DNA of 60,454 bases. Origin: CAZFLD01 sp964519835 (GTDB taxonomy: Bacteria; Spirochaetota; Spirochaetia; DSM-27196; CAZFLD01). Positions within the stretch are counted from its first letter, which is position 1; every line of letters begins with the position of its first letter. Shown here in pieces: positions 50,693 through 58,680 of this stretch. The notes beneath the pieces were generated by a model. It searched no databases and was not told the DNA's origin. It saw only the letters and a list, made by a program, of their open reading frames with translations. A program made the position numbers and the translations under genes. Where the stretch lies: contig CAZFLD010000021.1 in the NCBI GenBank assembly GCA_964519835.1, forward strand, positions 1 to 60,454, written 5' to 3'.

Positions 50693-52030
50693 ATGTACAA
50701 CTTCCCAGACAAACTCTACACGGATGTTCGTATCGAGGAGGTGTATGAAACGCTTGTTGCATACACCTTCGACACCCTCGACCAAGCCCGGGAACGGCGG
50801 TATCGCGCGGCGTTTGTTCGTATCTATGACGGCGATCGGTGGTACTATGCCGCCACGACAAATCCCGATGAGGTGCAATCGGAAATAAACCGACTCGCGG
50901 GCTACGCGACGCCCAACGATGGGGTGGCGCGCGATCCGGTGGTTGCCTGCTTAACCGCGGACCAAAACGATCAAGAGGATTTTGCTTCCGCCCGCGTAGA
51001 CCGGATAGACCTGGCGGAAAAAGACGATGCGCTTCGAAGCCACTTTGCACCGTTTCAAGACGGGAGCGTTGCAAGCTGGTCGCCGTTCTACAAAGACGGC
51101 TACGTTCGCAAGTCGTTTTTCAGCAGCAAGGGCGCTCGATTGTCATGGGATTACCAAAAGGCGGGTCTCGGCGTTGGATTTTCTCTTGCGGGAGAGGGGG
51201 ACAGGCGCTTCAGCGAGGCCTACCAGAACGGCGCAACGCGGTTCGAGGATATTGTCGGCCACGAAGATGATTCGCGCCTGCGCCTCGAAAGAGCAAAGGC
51301 CTTTATGGGCGAGGCCGATCCTCTCGGAGAGGCCACTCTGCCCATGGTGCTGTCGCCGATGGTGGCGGGCGTGTTCGCGCACGAGAGCTTCGGCCACAAG
51401 AGCGAAGCCGACTTTATGATCGGCGACAAAACAATGCGCCGCGAATGGGCAATCGGTTCGAGCGTCGGGGCATCGATCCTCTCGATCGTGGACGACGGCT
51501 TGGTGGACGGTATCGGCTACACTCCGTACGACGATGAAGGTACTCCAGCCTCCAAGACCTACCTGATCAGAGACGGCAAGCTCGCCGGCAGACTGCACAG
51601 CTGCTCGACCGCCGCGGATATTAAAGAGAAGCCGACCGGGAACGCTCGGGCCGTGAGCTTCGAGTACCAGCCGATAGTGCGCATGACCACAACCTACATC
51701 GACGCCGGCACCCAATCAAAGGACGAGCTTATCGCAGGGGTGGAGGACGGTCTTCTTGTGGACGGGCTGCTTCACGGCTCGGGCCTGTCGACCTTCACGA
51801 TCGCACCGACCTTTGTGTATCGCATCAGAAACGGGGAAGTAGCCGAGCCGGTGCAGGTATCGGTTATTACCGGAAGTGTTTTTGAGACGCTTGGCAAGAT
51901 CGATGGGGTGTCCGATACCGTGGAGCTGCTGTCCTTTGTACGGGGGGGCTGCGGGAAGGGCGAGCAATTTCCGCTTCCCGTCGGGTTCGGCGGCCCTTGG
52001 GTCCGCGTGAGCGAGCTCAACGCGCATTAG
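50693..52030 (+). CDS. tldD: TldD-family metalloprotease subunit
   Basis: The 445-residue protein matches TldD. The metal-binding motif HESFGH (His230, Glu231, His235) sits in AGVFAHESFGHKSEADFM, with a third ligand expected in the C-terminal RGGCGKGEQFPLPVG region, where Cys is present. TldD pairs with TldE (PmbA) to form a heterodimeric peptidase that trims unfolded peptides and processes some modified peptides. The TldE-like gene follows after 87 bp. The in-frame ATG at 50675 is less likely than 50693, though neither has a good binding site. Confidence 0.92.
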   Translation: MYNFPDKLYTDVRIEEVYETLVAYTFDTLDQARERRYRAAFVRIYDGDRWYYAATTNPDEVQSEINRLAGYATPNDGVARDPVVACLTADQNDQEDFASARVDRIDLAEKDDALRSHFAPFQDGSVASWSPFYKDGYVRKSFFSSKGARLSWDYQKAGLGVGFSLAGEGDRRFSEAYQNGATRFEDIVGHEDDSRLRLERAKAFMGEADPLGEATLPMVLSPMVAGVFAHESFGHKSEADFMIGDKTMRREWAIGSSVGASILSIVDDGLVDGIGYTPYDDEGTPASKTYLIRDGKLAGRLHSCSTAADIKEKPTGNARAVSFEYQPIVRMTTTYIDAGTQSKDELIAGVEDGLLVDGLLHGSGLSTFTIAPTFVYRIRNGEVAEPVQVSVITGSVFETLGKIDGVSDTVELLSFVRGGCGKGEQFPLPVGFGGPWVRVSELNAH

Positions 52031-52117
52031 GCAAGAGCTCCGCCGCCCGGCCCAGGCCGTCTTGGGCCAACAGAGCCCCTACCACAAACAGCAAACCGCA
52101 GATAGGAGGTATACGCA

Positions 52118-53344
52118 ATGACACGTGAAACCTACACCACGACCACGGACGAGACGTCCGTAACGGTAAGCCGCAGTCGAGTCGATGCCGTGCGTCGCCG
52201 ATCGGTAACCACCGCCGGTGTCCGGCTCTATGACAACGGCACGATCGGCGTTGCGGGGGGACTCGGCACGGTAGATCCCGCCGAACTGGAGACGGCCGCC
52301 GCAGCCGCACTCGATCGGCGTGTGCCGTACGCCGGGCAACCCACGGCAGATGTGCGGCGCCACGACGAGGAGCGTGAATCGCACGTTCCGGAGCCGGATG
52401 CGTTTGTGGACGAGTACGATGGAATGCTCGGCGAGTTGCGAAAGCGGTTTCCGGAATACATCTTGTCGGACACCGCAAAACGGCGAATGATCACAACCAA
52501 GCTGGCAAATGACGCCGGCACGGACCTGTCCCACAGTGAAGCACGTGTGGAAGCTGTCCTGATGTTCAAAAAAGAGTCGAGCACGAGTATTATCGACGGC
52601 GGTGTATTCGTGAGCGACCGGCGCTTCGACGTTGCTTCCTTTCTTGACTTTGCGACGATGCAGCTCGAGGCCTATGGAACACAAGTAGCGCTCCCCAAAG
52701 GTCGGATACCGGTCGGGTTCTTCGGCCACGACACGTTGCCGGTGATGAAGCTCGCCGAGGATCTGCACGGTCTCCGGTTTGGTTCGGGCGCCTCGTCCCT
52801 GTCCGGCAAGCAGGGCCGGCAACTCTTCTCCAAAGAGCTCACCGTCTATCAGTCGCGAAACCGAGAAGACGTACTGGGGCCGTTTTTTGATGTGGAAGGC
52901 ACGGTAAACGACAACGATCGGTTTGCATTGATCGACAAGGGAGTTGTTGTCGCACCATACACGGACAAAAAGATCGCGACGAGGTTTTCCCTGCCCGTGA
53001 CCGGCGCGGCGACGGGGGAATACGATGAAGTGCCCCACCTGGAGTTCCCGGGACTCACCATCCCGCACACGTGCAAAACGGCGGCGGAGATCTTGGACGG
53101 GCGGCCGGCCATTCTTGTTGCCATCGCATCGGGCGGTGACTTCACTCCCTCGGGTGACTTTGGAACTCCGGTTCAGCTCTCCTATTTATACGACGGTACA
53201 AAGCTCCTCGGGCGGCTGCCGGAATTCCATCTGTCCGGAAATCAGTATCAGATGTTTGGCGACGGGTTCCTCGGCGTGAGTACGGATACGGTGCATCCCG
53301 CATCTCGCGACCATGTGATGTTTTTGGAGATGGAGCTTACATGA
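52118..53344 (+). CDS. TldE/PmbA-like subunit
   Basis: The 408-residue protein has the TldE fold: an N-terminal domain with repeated VTVSRSRVDAVRRRSVTTAGVRLYDNGTIGVAGG, and a C-terminal domain without the HExxxH metal site (GSGASSLSGKQGRQLFSKELTVY). It serves as the non-catalytic partner of TldD. GGAGGTATACGCA before the ATG at 52118 supports the start. Its end overlaps the sugar-kinase start by 4 bp (ATGA), so tldD, this gene and the kinase are co-transcribed. It is more divergent from E. coli PmbA than the TldD gene is from TldD. Confidence 0.88.
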   Translation: MTRETYTTTTDETSVTVSRSRVDAVRRRSVTTAGVRLYDNGTIGVAGGLGTVDPAELETAAAAALDRRVPYAGQPTADVRRHDEERESHVPEPDAFVDEYDGMLGELRKRFPEYILSDTAKRRMITTKLANDAGTDLSHSEARVEAVLMFKKESSTSIIDGGVFVSDRRFDVASFLDFATMQLEAYGTQVALPKGRIPVGFFGHDTLPVMKLAEDLHGLRFGSGASSLSGKQGRQLFSKELTVYQSRNREDVLGPFFDVEGTVNDNDRFALIDKGVVVAPYTDKKIATRFSLPVTGAATGEYDEVPHLEFPGLTIPHTCKTAAEILDGRPAILVAIASGGDFTPSGDFGTPVQLSYLYDGTKLLGRLPEFHLSGNQYQMFGDGFLGVSTDTVHPASRDHVMFLEMELT

Positions 53345-54336
53345 TCGTCTGCACCGGCGAGGCGCTTATCGACTTTGTCCCGGCGCAACAATCGCCAGAG
53401 ATCGACGCCGCCCTTCCGGTCTACCATCCTGTCGTCGGCGGAAGCCCATTCAACTGTGTCATTGCGGTGGCGCGGCTCGGAGCAAAAGCCGCGTTTATCG
53501 GCGCCGTCTCCGAGGACTTTTTCGGCGATGAAATCGTGCGGCGTCTCTTGGAAGACGGTGTTGCCGAGACCTATCTCCGTCGTGTACCAAACCCAACAAC
53601 CCTTGCCTTTGTGAAACGAGCGGCGGACGGGTCCGCGTCGTATGCGTTCTACACCAATGACTCGGCGGACCGCGCACTATCTGTCGATGCACTCCCACGA
53701 GCACTGCCGGAGGGGGCCATCCTTCAGCTCGGCTCGATCTCGCTTATTCCCGACGGAGAGGGAGAGGCGGTGGCCCATCTGGCCGAGCGCGAGGCGGACC
53801 GCCGTGTCATCTTATACGATCCAAACATCCGGCCGTCGGTGATTGAATCGGAGACGCGTTATCGTCGACGAGTCCATCGTGTTCTTCGCTCCGCAACGAT
53901 TCTCAAAACAAGCAACGAAGACTTGGGGTGGCTCTACCCGGGCACGGAAACTGACCAAGCTGCGGCACAGGCACTTGGAGCCGGCGCCGCAGCGGTAGTT
54001 GTTACCGCCGGAAACAGAGGCAGTACCGTGTACACGGCGGCCGACACGGGCACACATGCAGGAACGGGCGGGACCAACGCTTCAGGCCTGCGCCCGGCGG
54101 TTACGGTACCGGCGGAACAGGTACAGGTCGTGGACACAATCGGTGCAGGCGATTCGTTTATGGCAGCGTTGATGGTGTGGCTCGATGAGAACCATGTGCG
54201 AAGCCGGTCCGCCGTTTCCAACCTCACAAAGGAGCAGTGGACGTCCGCCCTGGAGTTTGCTACGAAGGTCTCCGGCGTGGTCTGCACACGACAGGGTGCA
54301 GACCCCCCGTACCGCGCCGAGCTCGACGCCGGGTAG
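53341..54336 (+). CDS. PfkB-family carbohydrate kinase (fructokinase-like)
   Basis: The 331-residue kinase has the ribokinase/PfkB motifs: VCTGEALIDFVP at the start, GGSPFNCVIAVARLGAKAAFIGAVSEDFFGD (sugar-binding Gly-Gly), and DTIGAGDSFMAALMVWL with the catalytic Asp of GAGD. The sequence is nearest to fructokinases. It has an insertion rich in Gly and Thr before the GAGD motif (TGTHAGTGGTNASG). It phosphorylates a sugar with ATP. Its ATG overlaps the upstream stop. Why it shares a transcript with the TldD/TldE genes is unclear. Confidence 0.92.
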   Translation: MIVCTGEALIDFVPAQQSPEIDAALPVYHPVVGGSPFNCVIAVARLGAKAAFIGAVSEDFFGDEIVRRLLEDGVAETYLRRVPNPTTLAFVKRAADGSASYAFYTNDSADRALSVDALPRALPEGAILQLGSISLIPDGEGEAVAHLAEREADRRVILYDPNIRPSVIESETRYRRRVHRVLRSATILKTSNEDLGWLYPGTETDQAAAQALGAGAAAVVVTAGNRGSTVYTAADTGTHAGTGGTNASGLRPAVTVPAEQVQVVDTIGAGDSFMAALMVWLDENHVRSRSAVSNLTKEQWTSALEFATKVSGVVCTRQGADPPYRAELDAG

Positions 54337-54369
54337 CCGCATTGCGGGCACCGTGACCGATTCTGGAGG

Positions 54370-55677
54370 CTACCACCGAGTGCCGAGTGGAGCGTCGCCG
54401 ATAAGCTCCCGAGTTTTTACCGGACGCGACTCGTCGATGCTGATTCCCGCGGCCACGCCCACCAGGATCGAGTAGGTGCCGTCCACCTGGTTGGCCCGCC
54501 GTCGAAGCGAGTCGACTTCGTCGCCGGATCGAGCAAAGATGTCGTGCAGCAACACGGGGTCTCCGCCGCCGTGACCGCCGGTGCCTGTCTCCGGCTCAAT
54601 GATACGAGGCCGGGAGAACTCGGGGATATGCGTGATTCCCAGCTTGCCCTTCTCGAGCTCGCCGGGCACCGACCCGTCGCCGCTGATGTAGGTATTCTCG
54701 CTCGCAAAGTGCTCGATTCTGCCCTTTGCTCCATTAAACGCAATCCTGTAGCCCTCGATGGGAGAGTAGGCGTGGAGCATGTAGCTCAATAGCGCGCCTT
54801 TGCTGTAGCGAACGGAGACGCTCATCGTATCCCAGATATCGATCTCTTTGGCAAACACACAGCGGTCGCGGTAGTATCCGTCGTGCGCCTCGTTTGCTTG
54901 GTATAGTTCCTTAAGGGACTCCGTCTTACTTATATCGAGGAAAAACGGACACTTGGCCGCTACGGGGCACCCGGAACAACGGTCGCCGCGACCGGTGAGG
55001 CCGAGCTCCTCGGCACGCTCAGGCGTGTAATACCGAAGCGTGCCGTGCGCAAAAACCTCCTCGGGAACGTCGTCTATCCACCAGTTCACGAGGTCAAAGT
55101 GGTGTGTCGACTTGTGGACGAGAAGCGAGCCGGAGTTCTCGCGGTGCCGGTGCCACCGCCGGAAGTAGTCGGCTCCGTGACGGGTATCGAGGTGCCAGCT
55201 GAAGTCGACGCTTAGCACGTCGCCGATTTCACCCTCGGCAATCATTTTGCGGATCTGGCTGCGCGGCGGTGAGTAGCGATAATTAAAGGTCACCTGCAGC
55301 TCTCGGCCGGTCTTTTCCCGCGCGTGCAAGATCTTTCGGCAGAGCTCGGCCGACGTGGTCATAGGCTTCTCAGTAACCACATCGAGCCCGGCCTCCATAC
55401 CACGGACGATGTACTCCGCGTGCGTGTGGTCGGGCCCGGTCGTGACAATAAGGCGGTCCGGCTTCTCCTTCTCGATCATCGCTTCGAACTGATCGGCCGT
55501 GTACGCCGGGACGTCCTTGCCCGTTTTCTCCTTGACACGCGCCTGATAGTAGGCGGCACGGCCGGGATTGCGGTCGCAGAGCGCAACAAGCTCGGCGTGA
55601 TCGGAAAAGGCGTCGGCGATTGCATCGATGTACATGGCCGACCGGCCACCGGTCCCAACAACTGCGTACTTTTTCAT
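54370..55677 (-). CDS. Gfo/Idh/MocA-family oxidoreductase
   Basis: The 435-residue enzyme has an N-terminal NAD(P)-binding Rossmann domain (YAVVGTGGRSAMYIDAI, ALCDRNPGRA) and EKPM, whose Lys is catalytic. The C-terminal domain has NYRYSPPRSQIRKMIAEGEIG and a His-rich HKSTHHFDLVNWWI. A Cys cluster (CSGCPVAAKC) in the middle is unusual for the family and may bind a metal. Substrate is a sugar or inositol derivative. GGGAGG before the ATG at 55677 fixes the start. It converges with the sugar kinase, possibly forming part of a carbohydrate pathway. Confidence 0.9.
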   Translation of the reverse strand: MKKYAVVGTGGRSAMYIDAIADAFSDHAELVALCDRNPGRAAYYQARVKEKTGKDVPAYTADQFEAMIEKEKPDRLIVTTGPDHTHAEYIVRGMEAGLDVVTEKPMTTSAELCRKILHAREKTGRELQVTFNYRYSPPRSQIRKMIAEGEIGDVLSVDFSWHLDTRHGADYFRRWHRHRENSGSLLVHKSTHHFDLVNWWIDDVPEEVFAHGTLRYYTPERAEELGLTGRGDRCSGCPVAAKCPFFLDISKTESLKELYQANEAHDGYYRDRCVFAKEIDIWDTMSVSVRYSKGALLSYMLHAYSPIEGYRIAFNGAKGRIEHFASENTYISGDGSVPGELEKGKLGITHIPEFSRPRIIEPETGTGGHGGGDPVLLHDIFARSGDEVDSLRRRANQVDGTYSILVGVAAGISIDESRPVKTRELIGDAPLGTRW

Positions 55678-55923
55678 GGGCAACCTCCCAAGGTCATCTA
55701 AAAAGGCAAAAAAACCCAGCCGATACGTCGTCCCCGCACCACGGTATAGAAGAGATTGGACCACAACGATAGGCGCGGCAGCAACAATCCTCGGAGAAGC
55801 ACAAACGGCTTTCGAACTGTTTCGGTGAACAAAACTACACAAAACCCCTCTGCCCCGCAAGGGATAGTGCGTTCCCGGCGCCGCGTGGTGGCGTTGCCCG
55901 CCGCGTGGTCGCAGTGCTTGCCG

Positions 55924-57096
55924 CTACAATCGCTTCTCGCCCTCGAGGGCACGGATATCGGTGATATCTTGGGTAATCTCGACGGTGCCAAGATAGGTGC
56001 CGTCGCCGTCGCGGACGGCAAAATAGCGGATGTAGACAAAGCGTCCCTCGATGGTAAGCCAAAACTCCGCCACGTCCCGCTCGCCGGACTTGAAGTCGCT
56101 TACTATGCTCATGACCGCATCCAGGCTCTTCGGCGGGTGGCAGTTTTGCACTTTCCGGCCCAGGACCGATCGAGGGCGCATAAATATCCTGTCGCCACCT
56201 TCCGTGAAAAACGCGACACGATCGTCGGCATCGACAAAGGTAATGTCCAACGGAAGGGCGTTGAGAAGTGGCCCGAGCTGCGCAACCGACAGACGGCCGG
56301 AGGGAAACACGAGCTCTCCGTCACCGACGGTTGCACGCGAGGCGGCGCCGGGCTCCGGCTCGCGACCGGCCGGTCGTTCAAACGCGGCCCCGCTTTCGTC
56401 CACAGCGATGGAGGCCTGGGCCCACTCTTCAGAATCAAGTCGATCGAGGCAGGCCGGAAACAGAATGTCTTGTTCCTTGTCGACCATTCCGTCAATCTCA
56501 TCGAGCAAGGGATACAAATCGCCGTCGCGGAAACCGCGCCAGGTCTCTTCGGTTTCTACCGATCGGATAGCCGACAAAGCCGTCTTTGTCATGGACCGAA
56601 TCTCATCATCCTTCGCCCACATGACCTGTGATGGTCCGGAAAACCCATGCAGCTCGAGATAGGGGAAGAGAGTGTTTTCCTTTACCGCGTAGTGGTGTCC
56701 AACCTTTTTGAGTTGTGCCAGTTCGTCCTCGACCTCGCCGAGGACTTCATTTAACGGTCGGCCATGGTCGGCACGTTCGGCGATAAGACGCACCTTGCCC
56801 GTAAGCCCGCGGATCACCGCATTCTCCGACCGCAACGCAACTATGGCCGGCGGCTCCGCTGTCTTGTCGACCACCTTCTCGAGCGAGTCTTGAACAAGCT
56901 GCACGTGAACATTGCAGAATCGAGTGACCTCCTCCGGCGTCAGCCCCTCTTCGATAAGCGCCTGTTCGATGCTCACGAGCTCGGCGGTATCCACGGTGCC
57001 GACCTCGGCGGCAAAGCGTCGCTTGGCGTTTTCTATGGTCGCGCCCTCGTGGAGCGAACGAATTATCTGTTTGAGTGCTTCTTTTTTGTCAGGCAT
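55924..57096 (-). CDS. DUF438/hemerythrin/PAS sensor protein
   Basis: The 390-residue protein has three parts: an N-terminal DUF438 helical domain (LKQIIRSLHEGATIENAKRRF), a hemerythrin-like HHE domain at about residues 95-215 (HGRPLNEVLGEVEDELAQLKKVGHHYAVKENTLFPYLE, DKEQDILFPACL), and a C-terminal PAS domain at about 290-385 (ITFVDADDRVAFFTEG, GTVEITQDITDIRALEG). The His and Glu residues suit a di-iron centre that could sense oxygen or nitric oxide. No output domain is attached. GGAGGACCC before the ATG fixes the start. Confidence 0.88.
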   Translation of the reverse strand: MPDKKEALKQIIRSLHEGATIENAKRRFAAEVGTVDTAELVSIEQALIEEGLTPEEVTRFCNVHVQLVQDSLEKVVDKTAEPPAIVALRSENAVIRGLTGKVRLIAERADHGRPLNEVLGEVEDELAQLKKVGHHYAVKENTLFPYLELHGFSGPSQVMWAKDDEIRSMTKTALSAIRSVETEETWRGFRDGDLYPLLDEIDGMVDKEQDILFPACLDRLDSEEWAQASIAVDESGAAFERPAGREPEPGAASRATVGDGELVFPSGRLSVAQLGPLLNALPLDITFVDADDRVAFFTEGGDRIFMRPRSVLGRKVQNCHPPKSLDAVMSIVSDFKSGERDVAEFWLTIEGRFVYIRYFAVRDGDGTYLGTVEITQDITDIRALEGEKRL

Positions 57097-57470
57097 GGGT
57101 CCTCCTCACTGTTGTGGAGCGCCGTTGGCGACGCATGACGTTCAAAACCGAAAGGTCTGAATATTTTGCTGGGCCAAGGAACGGACGCGGCGTTCCCGGC
57201 CTCTACCGGCAAAGTGCGGACAAAGAACACTGTACAATCGTTTTGTACCGCGAATACCGTCCCATGCATAGCGTTGTTGTTCAAGGCGGGGTCGAATATT
57301 AGGTCGACTCACAGTGCGTTGCGGCCCGACACCCGAGTGTTTTCCACATCAACTACCGTAAACTCGCCGCCCGGGATCGGGCTTTTGTGCACCAACTCGT
57401 TGACCTGTTTTTTGGACTTGCTCCGGATTATCCGACTCAAATCCCGGGGCCGTGTTGTCGGAGTTATCAG
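57097..57470. other. Intergenic stretch; conserved open frame antisense of unknown status
   Basis: Nothing conventional is found. On the minus strand one frame from the 14-bp repeats to a TGA at 57311-57309 has no stop for 54 codons (LITPTTRPRDLSRII and then KSPIPGGEFTVVDVENTRV). It could be the former end of the gene at 57490-57813, cut off by the repeat expansion. Confidence 0.35.
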
Positions 57471-57512
57471 GCCCTTCAGAGACGGCCCTTCAGAGACGGC
57501 CCTTCAGAGACG
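57471..57512. repeat. 14-bp tandem repeat, three copies
   Basis: GCCCTTCAGAGACG is present three times in a row (57471-57484, 57485-57498, 57499-57512). It creates the stop of the overlapping minus-strand gene. Two extra 14-bp units shift the frame by one base, consistent with slippage truncating that gene. Confidence 0.85.
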
Positions 57513-57813
57513 GAACCATAAACTGAACGGCAACTGCCCCGTCCTCCGCATATCGCTCGTACCTACCGTCGGCAACCCAAATCGACACCTCCGGCAACGG
57601 AATCCCCATGGCGGTGAGTCCCTCCGGCACTTGTACTGTGTAGCCAACATCTCTGTTAGTGTAGATGCCGGGTTCGAAAGTCGGAGCCCCGAGTCCACCG
57701 ACCCGGTCGCCGCCAAATATGCCGTTGAGCCCGCCCGCCTGAGCGAAACTCGAGGAAGCGGCGACGGCCTCAAGCAGAGCAGCCGTCAAGATCGTTCTGA
57801 TGTATGTTCTCAC
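57490..57813 (-). CDS. Small secreted protein, paralogue of next gene, probably truncated
   Basis: The 107-residue product has a signal peptide (TILTAALLEAVAASSSFAQAGG). It shares with the neighbouring gene the pattern (F/L)(E/N)PG-x-Y, VPEGLTAMG or FEGFTGM, and SIWV. It ends inside a 14-bp triplicated repeat as MVPSLKGRL; a single repeat unit would let it continue for 54 codons. It starts with GTG, preceded by AGGAG seven bases earlier. Function unknown; the two genes are a tandem duplication and lie 3 bp apart when the upstream frameshift is corrected. Confidence 0.6.
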   Translation of the reverse strand: MRTYIRTILTAALLEAVAASSSFAQAGGLNGIFGGDRVGGLGAPTFEPGIYTNRDVGYTVQVPEGLTAMGIPLPEVSIWVADGRYERYAEDGAVAVQFMVPSLKGRL

Positions 57814-57816
57814 CGA

Positions 57817-58175
57817 TTACTCCTGCTGCAACGTTCCGTTCGGCGAATGCAGAACGATAAACTGGAGGACGGTACCCCCCCGCGTGAAGGCTCCATGCCC
57901 TCGTCTTCTACGACCCATATCGAGTTGACGGCCGATGGCAGACTCATGCCCGTGAATCCTTCGAAAACCCGAATGGAGTAACAGGCCTCGTGGTTGCCGT
58001 AGGTACCCGGATTGAGCATTTGCATGCCAAAACCGCTCATGCCGTCGCGACCGAGACCAGCGCCGTCCTGACCGCTGGGAAGATCACCCATATCCATCTG
58101 CGGAAAGGACAGGGCCGTCACCGATACGGCAATCACAAGGGTCATCAGTGTTCTTTTGTTGTGCTGTCGAATTAT
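57817..58175 (-). pseudogene. Paralogue of the small secreted protein, start codon and frame damaged
   Basis: The frame has a signal-like start (LMTLVIAVSVTALSFPQ) and then MLNPGTYGNHEACYSIRVFEGFTGMSLPSAVNSIWVV, similar to the next gene. Where ATG is expected, five bases after GGGAGG, there is ATA (58175-58173); the same GGGAGGCAAC motif precedes ATG in the gene at 3629. A run of seven C (57875-57881) shifts the frame; allowing the shift gives GTVLQFIVLHSPNG and a stop at 57819-57817, matching the paralogue's AVAVQFMVPS and 3 bp from its start. As written the frame runs to 57810 with an unrelated end. Confidence 0.65.
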
Positions 58176-58344
58176 GTTGCCTCCCTGTTTCAAGCGCTAC
58201 CAACAAGTCTCCAACGGCCCGACGACGAAGCCCATGTTGCCATTGGCTTGGACGGCCTCGCAGTTCACACGATCGCAACGGATCCACTCCGCCCAATCCG
58301 CGTGTCGTACTACGCTCGCTTTGGGCCGCCGCGTGGGCGTGCCC

Positions 58345-58680
58345 CTACTGCAGCGTCGCCATAAGGCCAGTCTCCGTTCCCGCCAGAGCCTTGGAAACTG
58401 GACACGCTTTCCGGGTGGCCTCTGCTATTTGCATAAATGCGTCCCGATCGATGCCGAGAACATCAGCGGTAGTTTTCAGGTCTATCTTTGTGATCGCGAA
58501 ACCGCAACCCTGAGGCTCAATGGAAACATCGGGGAAACATCGGCCTCGGTTTGGATGCTCTTGGGCTTGTAGCCCTTCTCTCCAAGCTCGAGGGCAAAGG
58601 CCATTGAAGACAACCGGCCTCCGCGCCGCCGATCAGCTCTTCCGGATTGGTACCCGTGCCGGCCATCGCGGACTGCCCCG
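58345..58680 (-). pseudogene. OsmC/Ohr-type peroxiredoxin, frameshifted remnant
   Basis: Three frames together give an OsmC-family protein: GTNPEELIGGAEAGCL, then MAFALELGEKGYKPKSIQTEADVS, then EPQGCGFAITKIDLKTTADVLGIDRDAFMQIAEATRKACPVSKALAGT and the stop at 58347-58345. Both catalytic cysteines of the family are present. A perfect 11-bp tandem duplication (GGAAACATCGG, 58522-58543) causes the second shift; with one copy the frame reads EADVSIEPQGCGF without a break. A one-base loss near 58600 causes the first. The N-terminus is missing and the remaining piece overlaps the CapA-like frame. Confidence 0.82.

Noticed and set aside
55756..56631. 291-residue plus-strand open frame
   Set aside because: It is antisense to the DUF438/PAS gene, whose three domains are clear on the minus strand.
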